Assembly: GCA_030765065.1 (NCBI GenBank)
Contig: CM060990.1
Location: 501,012,190-501,076,189, forward strand
Direction: 5' to 3'
Source of the DNA: Deroplatys truncata
Lineage: Eukaryota; Arthropoda; Insecta; Mantodea; Mantidae
Length of the DNA stretch: 64,000 nt
Shown here: one piece after another, positions 11,470 through 20,519 of the stretch
Layout of the letters: each line of letters starts with the position of its first letter
Numbering within the stretch: position 1 is the stretch's first letter
Notes under the pieces: generated by a model
Seen by the model: the letters and a program-made list of their open reading frames with translations, nothing else
Told to the model about the DNA's origin: nothing
The model's database searches: none
Translations under genes and position numbers: made by a program

Positions 11470-11772
11470 ATGCCAATAACCATCGTATTATGACTTTTAA
11501 GCTATACAATAATACTCCACCTTGGGTAACTCAGTAGAATAAATGTACCTTTAAAAGAACTACCCGTAAGTGACTGATTGATAATGCATTTTTATAATAT
11601 AAATGACTACCTTGAAACTCCATATGCATAATCCCACTTCTGAATATGTCGTTTACTTACATTGACTGATATTTCTGTTTTTATGTTCTGTAATTTAGCT
11701 GTGACCATATAAATTATTGCAATCTATGCATATTGTTAAACGACAATGTTCACAAAAAAATAAATAAATATG

Positions 11773-12059
11773 GCAGACAAAAAATGAGTGAATCGAGATA
11801 ATGCTTCTTTGTCGAAAACAATGGTAATAGCAGAGGAGATGCTGAGATAAATAGAATTCATCTAGAAAGACCAATAATAAATAGTGCTATTGATAAGTTT
11901 CTTAAAAATTTTTCATACACAATCCACTCAAAATGCATAGCGTTGTGTTTTTTTAATAGTGTTTAGCGCCCATTCGTACTACGTACTTCACCTCAGATAA
12001 TGGTGACTGATGATCACGAAATGAAGTGACAATGAGGAAAGAACATTTTTAAGGGAATC
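11773..12059. other. No feature seen
   Basis: AT-rich sequence between the LINE tail and a tRNA-like repeat; nothing recognised. Confidence 0.6.
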
Positions 12060-12215
12060 AATCCAGGCCTAAGTTTAGGTTACTTCCTCGGCATTTGCCA
12101 GTTAGGTGAATTGGAGAAACCCGGGAGCTACGTCTGGGAGGACATTCTGGCAGGATTTGAATCTTACGTTCACGAGCCAGTGTCTTAACGACCTCGGCCA
12201 CTTCTGTGGCTTATT
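12060..12215 (-). repeat. Degenerate tRNA-derived repeat
   Basis: On the minus strand GTGGCCGAGGTCGTTAAGAC resembles a pol III A box of Ser/Leu-type tRNAs and GATTCAAATCC resembles a B box about 35 nt later. The tRNA fold is broken and adjacent sequence is unrelated to SINE family A. Likely an old SINE head; no duplication was found. Confidence 0.4.
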
Positions 12216-15200
12216 TAGTGTTCTCGCAGACTATTGGTGGACAAAAAGATCATAATAGCACTTCTAATTAAATTCCATACTCTCCAGCAAAATTAAAACA
12301 CACACATACACGTACACGAAATGAGGACCCTTAGAGCACGGTGCAGACAATTTTGAATAGTGGACCAGTTCATACGTAAAATCTACAGCTTTGGCATTAT
12401 CTAATAAAGGATGACCCGACCACACGGTTTAGACTGAATTTATCTTTCTGATATGGAGAGATATTCTCCGACAAAGCAAATTTTAAATTCATGAAGAGAT
12501 CATGAAAATACTGGTAACACACAAGCCCCGATTGGTTCATTGACAGCAAACTTTAAGGCTCTCCAGAGAAGTGCTGCGGTGTGGCTTATATGATGATAAC
12601 ATTGTTGGTTCATTCTTCTTTTATTCATCAATAAACTGAAGAAATGTACCTGGCTATGCTTGGTAAAGAAATGGTACAACTTCTTCAAGAAATCGCCGGA
12701 ATTTTCGATTCTGGATCGTGTTCAGGAAAGAAAAACCATCACAGCTACTCTGGATTCTTCCATACTGAAGACCATTGAAAGGAATATGGTAAAAAAGTAT
12801 GAGGAAGTGTGTTGAGAAAGATGGTGCACACACGGAACACGTTGCGTAGTGGGATTGTAAATGCTGTGAGTTCTGTCGTCTACGCTTGTATTATTTGCTA
12901 TGGTTTCAGGCTGTATACTCCAGGCTGTAGTAGTACTGAAAGCTGGTTTTGAAAACATGTATGAATATGTGATAGGTAATTTTATAAGTATTTGCAAGAA
13001 ACCTAACTTTATCCTTTGGAATTACTGAGCTGTTTCAAACAGGTCGCAATGTGATAATGTGTCTGCATAATAAAAACGTAATACAGGAAGAGAATACTGC
13101 AAATTTCCAGAAGTTTTATTTTGATTTTAGCTGAGAAACAGATTTGTTTGTACCCTTCTGGCATCCATCCTCTCAGTTTCACTCTGCGGCCTTACGAAGC
13201 CTCCTCTATCTGCTATTTGCTTTATACCAATAATCTGCATCTTTAAGAGCGTTTTAGTTAGTGCAAGATTTTAATCATCTATAAAATGTAACTGCTCTCA
13301 TGATATTACTGTAACATAGGGTTATACCACAGCAATGTAATGTTTTGAAACGCAATCTGGTTAATAGTGACGTCATCACAGACCATGCTTCGTCAGAGGA
13401 AGAGTTCCAACAAATCTCCATTGAAACTAGAAATCCATCATGTAACATTTAACCTTTATAAAAGAGACCCATTGTATTAAATTTTCAAACTTGATCTTTG
13501 TCTCTGAGCCGTGACCGGGACTCGAACCCCGCGTGAGTCGACATCTGAAGCGCCGACATTGCAGAGTCATCGTGATCGAGCATTGTGATGAACGACATAG
13601 GAATGGAGATTGTCTTTTGTCTGCCTTGTTCCGTCCATTTAGCCATTGGAATCTCTTTATGTGGTGGTACGCACGTCCCTCCGTCAAAGTCTCGTATTGT
13701 TGAAATTGTTTTTACGAAAACTTCCAAATGAGATGTTAAGAAGATTAGAGAGTGCGGCAGTTATTATCACCGCCACAAGACAACGGGTTTCATGTTCGCT
13801 CCTCGGGATTTTTCTCAGTCAATCTTGAACAATATCGTTGTACGTCACGATTCCGTCAATATGATTCTCATCTCTATCTGTCGCACTGTGGATGCAAGTC
13901 CTATGGAAAATATTTAAATATGAAACAAAAGGAATTAAGTTGATTTTAGACCAGATGCAGTAACAGGTGCTGAAATCCCTCAAACTGCTCTAGCGTTCCT
14001 TTTAATAAAGGATATATATTACCGATTACCTCAACAACTCTCTAGATTACCAGTTAGTGTTACGTTTCTTTATGATCAAAGTTTTAATACAATTAGCATC
14101 CAGAAAAGGTTGCTGTAAATCAAGCTTAAGATGCCAGCCGAACTATTAGGAATATTAGCGATTTCTAACATTTCTTTCTGACAAAGGAATAACCGTAGAC
14201 GTGATCACTCAAGAAAGAGGAAACAAATGTCATTCTGTCGACACTTTTTAAATAGGAAAGCTTCTTATAAACATCTATTCATAAACTTTTAGTTTGTAAT
14301 GCTTTTCAGAAAACGTTATAGCAAGGCTTTTTTTCTTTCTTTTAGCGTCGTTGGTAACCAAAATGTTATATAAACTTCTTCTTTTTAGTTCTTCAGAACT
14401 TAAGTGCGCTATATATCAATTTCCATTGTAATGGGCTGATCTTTTTTTTATTGAAAATGTAACATAGTATTACACGTAGGAACATAAAAAACGCATGTTT
14501 TAAAATGTAATGTTTGGCTTCAGCATACCCATTATCTAAGTATAAACGATAAAACTGCCATTTATTCCAAATCAAAAATAGCCACAAACGTTTATACCAT
14601 TGTGTTATTATATGTATGGATTACTAGAAGCCTAGAACACATTAAATGGGCCTTCTGCTATAATTCTAAAAATACTTCTCATTACAAGAAATTTACACGT
14701 TACAGTTTACTAGTAGTGGAAACTTTATTGCATAAGTTTCATTGTTAACATTAATGCTAATATAGTATATAGAAATAATATTAATAATAATAATAAAAAT
14801 CGTGCGTTTTTATAAATCACACAAATTACTAGCGCATCATTGTTATGTAAGCGCATGGTCATTGCCAAGTGTTGTGTTTCCCAAGCAACTATTAATCAAT
14901 GAACCACATAACATGGTTTACACTTTAGATGACGATATTCGGTGCTTCTCAAATTCCTAACCACAGAAAAATTAAAGCACATCAACTCGTAAATATTTCA
15001 CATTCTTCACGTCTGTTTTCTTCTGAGCCAGAAACATTAGCTCGATAGGAAATATCAAAAACGCCGTAAAACAATTAAGTAATAAAAGATGAATAAAATA
15101 TAGTGAAAGAAGATTTAGCAGGCTAATTAACATGAAAGGCTATATAATAAACGTTAAGTAAAGAAAGAGAAGGTAAAGAAATAAACCACGCAAAGAATGG

Positions 15201-15545
15201 AATAACATTATGGGGAATTATTAAACGAGAATAAATATTAAGTATATGTACCCAGGAAAGAAACTGTGTTTAGCAACAGAAAACAGGAAACAGTATATGC
15301 CAGGAACGAAATTTTGCCACGTGCAAACGGCCTTCAGGCAATGGCATAACAAAGGAAGTCAGAGCGAGCAGAACATTAAGGAATGGAAACTTGACAATGC
15401 CGGGGAAATCCTAGGCGGCGAAAACAGTGGAGGGAACATACAGCGAAACCGAGAGAAATAATGTGATAATTGCAGATGGTGTATGCTTGTAAGTTTCTAA
15501 AATACAGAAGCCAATAGAAAGAAGTTCAAATATGTCACGTGAAGC
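12216..15545. other. Anonymous DNA
   Basis: No supported gene. Around 13500-13700 a minus-strand GGGGTTCGAGTCCC motif looks like an isolated B box, without a credible A box. Open frames here lack recognisable domains. Confidence 0.55.
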
Positions 15546-15619
15546 AATAGAAGTAATCAAAAGCTACGTGGCTAGAAAATAAAATAGAAGTAATCAAAAG
15601 CTACGTGGTTGGAAAATAA
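15546..15619 (+). repeat. 37-bp tandem duplication
   Basis: Two adjacent 37-bp units (15546-15582 and 15583-15619) beginning AATAGAAGTAATC and ending GAAAATAA differ at two positions. Direct observation; no function implied. Confidence 0.95.
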
Positions 15620-16324
15620 ACTAAGTAAAATAGAAACTGGCGTAAAATGTAGAATTTTTCTAGCGAAGGAGCTAAGCTTCTGACGGTGTTCCCATCTCTA
15701 TGTATTTCAGGCTAGTGTCACGGAAATGAGCAGACGTTATTCATATTTTGAGAATGGAACTTAGGGAATTTTAGTGTCAGTGGGGAATCAGCTAAGTTAG
15801 TTTTCTGAAACGGTCAGAAGAATTGGAAATTACAACGCAACAGAATTAAGCTAGATTTTTAAAAGCATGTTAACAATTTCATCTGGTTATAGCAGTAGGC
15901 AAATGTGAAGGCTTGTGTTCGGGAGTAGAAAGATAAATATTCTAATTTTTGAAATGTATAAAGAGATAGTTACAGACTGATTAGCAGCATTTATTTACCA
16001 CGGGTCCACACACCCCTTGAGGAGTAAGATTCTCATTTCCAAGAAATTCTGCTGAGGAATCAACTGCCTTCTCGGAGCCGGTTGTAGCTAAAACACGTTT
16101 CCTTTTAAATTCCCTCCATCAGAGAGAACCAATTCGTAATACACTACTTCGTAAAAAGAATAATTGTAGTAAGAAAGTCTGTAACTTTTGCTGCCTTACA
16201 ACTTGTAGACTCTACTCTCACTAACAATAGACTATTTCAAACTTTCCAGTTTCGGTTACATAAACAAAAACACTGATAATAAAACCAAGCTTTTTTTTAA
16301 AAAAAAAAGTAATAATAATGTTCA
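15620..16324. other. Anonymous DNA
   Basis: No gene or repeat recognised. A T-run followed by an A-run at about 16291-16308 forms a simple homopolymer hairpin. Confidence 0.55.
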
Positions 16325-16680
16325 ATTGGGCACAGAATAGGTGAACGGTTCGAGTCAAGGAATTCTGCACCCCACATGTCTCGAGCCTGCCGCACGAGAC
16401 GTGTGCTTCACTTTTTCTTCTAGACATTCCATAAGCTAATAGGGAAATACAACATGATTGGGCTACTATTGAAAAGAAATATGCAAACGTACTTATGTAA
16501 AATGCGATACTTTGCGGGGGAGCAAACAGCGAAGATGCAGGCGGAATGGTTGAGTGATTAGCGGCGTATGTCTCAAGAGCAGGAGATAGGTATATGATTT
16601 GTATACTGCTAATATCATGTACTTTTTATGTTTTTAAAATGCATGAGAATATAATACGCCTAACCTTTATACAGGATGCA
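16325..16680 (+). repeat. Diverged dispersed repeat B, copy 2
   Basis: Aligns with 4330-4780 (see that entry). It retains a tRNA-like segment, GGTTGAGTGATTAGCGGCGTA at about 16547-16567, better preserved than in copy 1. The right end stops at about CCTAACCTTTATAC in both copies. Confidence 0.6.
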
Positions 16681-16816
16681 GAGAAATTCGTCGACCAACT
16701 TACAGAAAAGACTGAAAAAATAAAGAACATTTTTATAGAATATAGTATACCATGAAACCATACTACAGATGCTTGGTTTTGTTATACAAAGTAATAGGAA
16801 ATAAGCATACATTTAA

Positions 16817-17301
16817 CCCTCTAATGCACAGTGTTGCCATTTGGCAACAAAGATGTTTAGTCAAATTTTTAGAATATCTTAACAGTATTTTTTGTTATTT
16901 TCATATTATGCTGGAATATAACAATAAAATAAAGATATCTGTAGTTATTTTATATCATAAATGGATCCACTTATTTGAGTATTATTTTAAAGTTTTTTTT
17001 AACAAGAAGCAAAATCCATACAACTGCAGTCAAACGTAACCCTTTCATCATCCACGCGTGTCATTACGGTTATTTTACGTGGGCCCTCCCCATCATTTAA
17101 CAGGCACATTTGACGCAATTGCTGGTATTCGAACTCACGACGTTCGGCTTTGAATAGATGGACAGTCCATTTTGTCTCGACTTATCGATCATAGCTATTC
17201 GAATCGCTTTCGTTAAGGTGCCTATGACAGTGGTATCTAAACCGGTTTAGGAATTAGAGGAAGATTGACATATGTAGCAAAATAATTCACACATTAGAGG
17301 G
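16817..17301. mobile_element. piggyBac-like MITE
   Basis: Terminal inverted repeats CCCTCTAATG (16817-16826) and CATTAGAGGG (17292-17301) begin with CCC and are flanked by TTAA on the left (16813-16816) and CTAA on the right (17302-17305), that is, the piggyBac target TTAA with one later substitution. A perfect small hairpin GTTGCCATTTGGCAAC follows just inside the left end. The 485-bp interior has no transposase. The superfamily assignment rests on ends and target site only. Confidence 0.7.
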
Positions 17302-17743
17302 CTAATACTATAACCTGCCGGTATTTTGTTTTCATATTCCCTTAGTTTCTGGTTGTCATTTATTAACTCCATAAAATTATTGGGTGAACTTACACTCATA
17401 AATAGGGCCCGAATTTTTAGGTGGAATAAACCTTCAGTTTAGGTTTCTTATATGCTTAAAATAGGTTTTTTTTAGGTTTTTCTTGATTAAAATAGTTTTT
17501 TCATCTTTTTTATTAGTTTTGCTTCGTGGATTCAATACAGGTATCTATCAATAATTTTGCTTTTCTGGTACTTAGTTGTAGGATTTATTTTTTTGCTTGT
17601 AGTAGATAGTTACATACATTCTCAAATTTTTTGGCGGAAACGATTTCCTATTATCACGTAATACATCCTTGTATGAAGTAAAGGTTCTTTCAACGGAACA
17701 TGACGTCATTGGGTGTAGAACATAGATGCCTGTGCAGCAGGTT

Positions 17744-18643
17744 CTAGGGGTAGTTTTCCTGTATACTTGACTCCCTGCGATACGGAATTGATGATTTTCG
17801 TATTTTCAAAACCAGGATTTCGTTGAAGAATCTTCTACAACTTCGAAGAACATGCAGCTCCCACTGGTCCACCATTTCTTTACCGGAAAAATTGCCAATG
17901 ATATCTAGAGCATCTTTCAGTGACAAAGTTGTAGATACTTTCTAAACGGAGAATAGCTTATGGCAAGGGTGGCGAAAAGGACTTTCTACCGCAAGTCACC
18001 AAATATGCAACACGCACTGCATCACTCAGCAGCATGTGAAAAACAAAGGGACGGTTGTAGAGAGGGAACGGCGCCTGCGAGTCAAAATGACTCGCGAGTC
18101 ACGTTTTCGCCACCTCTGGCTTATGGTATAAAATAAAAATGTGTCCTAATATATGCAAGGGAAGCGGCAAGAGTGGTGCACTCGAGTGATTTCTTAGCCT
18201 TGGCAATGCAGGAAGCTTCTGTTTCATCCAATTCATTGATGACATTTTTAATGTCTTTTAAGTGCCCGGCATAGTAAATGGCAGCAGACAGCCAATTTCC
18301 CCAGCGGATAAATATCGGCTCAGGTGGAAGAGCGGTTGCTGGTACTTTCTCTTTGAACAATTGCATACGTGTTGGGGCTTTTAAGAAAACCTTATTGACC
18401 GAAGATATCAGGCTGTTCGCATCATCGAAGTGGCTTCCAATCTCCTCCGCAAGGCGGTGCAGGCCGTGGGCCAATCATGTAACATGTAGCATGGTCGGAT
18501 GGAAGGACTGTAGAACCCCCCCCCCGCCCCCGGCCATCAACATGTAGGCAGCACTCTCTGTCGCTAACAAAAGTGAAGTGTGGATCTGCAGTAATCCACT
18601 TTTTCAATAAATGTGATTTAGGCATTCTTTCACTATACAACAA
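17744..18643 (-). pseudogene. hAT-type transposase-like pseudogene
   Basis: The best-preserved block (18474-18121) reads AHGLHRLAEEIGSHFDDANS, then KVFLKAPTRMQLFKE, then a PEPIFIRWGNWLSAAIYY block, matching a family of arthropod hAT-related proteins that I know by its LAHGLHR and RWGTW motifs. The upstream part (18643-18475) is in another frame, the shift falling in a long G/C run at 18514-18534. The downstream block, SLKDALDIIGNFSGK (17926-17744), continues the same protein beyond the nested MITE at 17964-18118. Several stops show it is not expressed as a full product. The exact family name is inference. Confidence 0.65.
17964..18118. mobile_element. 155-bp hAT MITE nested in transposase pseudogene
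   Basis: Terminal inverted repeats CAAGGGTGGCGAAAA (left) and the complement of CAGAGGTGGCGAAAA (right) are flanked by a perfect 8-bp duplication GCTTATGG (17956-17963 and 18119-18126). This is the signature of a hAT-type non-autonomous element. It interrupts the older transposase pseudogene, whose similarity resumes on the other side. No coding capacity. Confidence 0.92.
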
Positions 18644-19150
18644 TTACATTAGAAAAGTACTCTCGGTATACTCTGCTGTACTATCGGTGAACTATTGGAG
18701 GCGATCCCGTTACGCAGGTTACGCTCCTCCTGGCCTTCTCAGCTCATCCAGTGTCACCACGTCACATGTGCTGCATTTAACGCTGGTAACTTGAGCCATC
18801 TACTGGCTATAAGTGGTGGAAATAATTTTACAATAAATTTCAATCCGAAAACAACGTTCTTCATTTCGAAAAAGGAAAAAACTGCTATTTAGGTTATTTT
18901 AGGTGTCAAACCCTCATTTAGTTTCTTTTAGGTATAGTGAAATTCGCATATTCTGCTCCAGGAAGTGTGAAACGAATATATATCTTGAAATGTGTTAATT
19001 AAATAGCGAGGAAAAATATAGGTTAAAACCTAAAAATCCGGACCCTACCCCTAAATAATGGAAATACAGCTGCAGATAATTATCATCGAAATAATTGACG
19101 ATCAGAAACTAGGATATGGGTAGCTACTTAACCATACTTCAGTGGTAGTA

Positions 19151-19522
19151 TATAAAGGGTGGACCATTTAAGCTGAGACTGTACAATATCTCCAAAACTA
19201 AGCGTTGTAGAAATAAATGTCTCTAATAAACGTTGCTTGATATTATGGGAGAAAGTAAACATCATTAGTCGTGTTTTGTTTGGAGGACGTTATGATAGTC
19301 ATTTTAGGGTCTTTTTAATTTGTTTTTAAATTGGAAACTACAATTAGGGTCAAATTAATGTAACCCTAAAATGACCATCACAACGTCCTCCAAATAAAAC
19401 GCGACTAATGGCATTTACTTTACCCCATAATATCAAGTAACTTTTATTCAAGACATTTCTTTCTAGAACGTTTAGTTTTGGAGATATTGTAGATTCTCAA
19501 CTTAAATGGTCCACCCTCTATA
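19151..19522. mobile_element. Foldback MITE with ~165-bp arms
   Basis: The left half starting AGGGTGGACCATTTAAG and the right half ending in CTTAAATGGTCCACCCT are inverted copies over nearly their full length, including the inner blocks GGAGGACGTT and CATTTTAGGGT, so a single strand folds into one long hairpin with a short loop near 19330. The ends are flanked by TATA on both sides, suggesting a TA-type target (Tc1/mariner-like mobilisation). No coding sequence. Confidence 0.85.
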
Positions 19523-19680
19523 TTCCAGCATGCTGGGACTTGATTTAAAGAAGATAGAGCTGGGAAAGGCTGGAATCATAATGGAAGTACGTGGTATTAG
19601 GGTTAAGATACATTTGCAATTATTGGATATAGTAGATACTCATATTGTAACGACACGGGAAATACTGGATGCTAAACAGG
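19523..19680. other. No feature seen
   Basis: Short anonymous spacer containing an open frame without recognisable motifs. Confidence 0.5.
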
Positions 19681-19830
19681 AGATTTAACTCAGTGGAAGA
19701 ACACTCGCCTAAGGGGTATGCAGCACTCAGGAAGGGGGTGCGAGTTCTTATGACAATAAAACCTCCGAATGAGGATCCTGCTCATGCCTTTATTTTATCC
19801 TAAGAGCTACGCCCAACCTGTAAGTAAGTA
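19681..19830 (+). repeat. Degenerate tRNA-derived repeat
   Basis: TAACTCAGTGGAAGAACA resembles an A box and TGCGAGTTCTTATG a decayed B box about 45 nt downstream; the following sequence is unlike SINE family A. Probably an old SINE of another family. Confidence 0.35.
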
Positions 19831-20132
19831 CCTTAGCTTATTACATACCTGTTTCTTATTAAAACATTATAAAAAGGCTCGAGACCATGAACGGCGTAGA
19901 GACGCTCCGTATCGCGTGTCGAGGTGGTCCGCCACTTGACCTCAAACCGGTTAGCTTAAATATCCTACGTTTTGAGGCATTGGTGTTCTGATAGTGTAGA
20001 TTCATTACGTACCCTAATTTCAACACTTTCCAGAGTATTGCCTCAGTTCAATAACCTGTTCGTTCCCATACGAACGTTCCCGGAAATATTAAGTCCTGTG
20101 TAGACCGGCTCGCTGATCGTAAAGCCCAATGA

Positions 20133-20360
20133 TTATACCCAGGATGGCTTCATGTCCTGCTGGTAAACGCACGCCATACCGTGGGTGAAAGAAACTAAAA
20201 TGAAAAAAATACTTAAAATTGGGGTTCCATTGCTGAACCTCTCAGGTACATCTCCTTTCAACTCTGCTGGCTGGGTGATCGGGGAAATGGAGAGAATCTC
20301 TTTCCTGAATGTGTTTTTGCCCCTGTGCCCTGGGATTCTCTTGGGGCGGCGGGACGCCAT
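20133..20360 (-). CDS. Candidate host first coding exon, unknown protein
   Basis: A 75-codon minus-strand frame starts ATGGCGTCCCGC in a favourable context (purine at -3, G at +4) and reads MASRRPKRIPGHRGK at its basic N terminus. Base use changes sharply: the first half is GC- and CpG-rich, whereas from about residue 50 the frame becomes AT-rich and hydrophobic. That break suggests an exon followed by intron; a possible donor AA/GTATTT lies near 20206. I do not recognise the protein and no second exon was found in the window. It may be the start of a host gene running left on the minus strand, or chance. Confidence 0.35.
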   Translation of the reverse strand: MASRRPKRIPGHRGKNTFRKEILSISPITQPAELKGDVPERFSNGTPILSIFFILVSFTHGMACVYQQDMKPSWV

Positions 20361-20400
20361 GTGCTCCTCGGCCGCTGCACGACCTGCCCCGCTTCGTTCT
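20335..20400 (-). promoter_or_regulatory. CpG-dense patch upstream of candidate exon
   Basis: At least eight CpG dinucleotides occur within about 65 bp immediately around and upstream of the candidate ATG (complement of 20358-20360), in an otherwise AT-rich, CpG-poor neighbourhood. No TATA box was seen. Promoter function is inference. Confidence 0.3.
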
Positions 20401-20404
20401 TCCC

Positions 20405-20502
20405 TCTTCTTTACCTATCTACCTACCTGTCTGCTGTCTGCCTGCCTGTCTACCTACCGACCTACCTGTCTACCTATCTACCTAACAACCTACCTACCTA
20501 GG
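20405..20502 (+). repeat. (CTAC/CTGT)n-type simple repeat
   Basis: Irregular tetranucleotide array of CTAC, CTGT, CTGC and CTAT units, directly visible; it lies upstream of the candidate minus-strand exon. Confidence 0.9.
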
Positions 20503-20519
20503 GTTTGGAAATAAAGAAC

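Larger units (their letters stand above)
8590..11772 (+). mobile_element. 5'-truncated Jockey/CR1-like LINE, split by a retroposon
   Basis: A LINE fragment on the plus strand survives as a left piece (about 8590-8624) and a right piece (10428-11772). The left piece encodes RPIS and the right piece SKVFERV, which are adjacent in non-LTR reverse transcriptases; the frame resumes when the intervening 1.8 kb is ignored. The right piece carries reverse transcriptase motifs to the thumb region, a 3' untranslated region, and an A-rich tail ending in AAATAAATAAATA. Many stops and frameshifts show it is old. The left boundary is approximate; no outer target-site duplication was identified. Confidence 0.85.
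17403..19047 (-). mobile_element. hAT-like DNA transposon with decayed transposase
   Basis: Imperfect terminal inverted repeats, TAGGGCCCGAATTTTTAGG at the left and the complement of TAGGGTCCGGATTTTTAGG at the right, enclose 1.65 kb. The 8-bp flanks CTCATAAA and CCCCTAAA match at six positions, as an eroded hAT 8-bp duplication would. TTTAGGT motifs recur just inside both ends. The interior carries a minus-strand transposase-like pseudogene (18643-17744) and a nested 155-bp MITE. Superfamily inferred from ends, duplication size and transposase-like protein. Confidence 0.7.

Noticed and set aside
8625..11772. Twin-priming inversion of a single LINE
   Set aside because: The minus-strand Gag next to plus-strand reverse transcriptase fits that arrangement, but the GTGGCAT duplication, poly(A) next to it, resumed reverse transcriptase frame and very different composition and decay show two independent elements.
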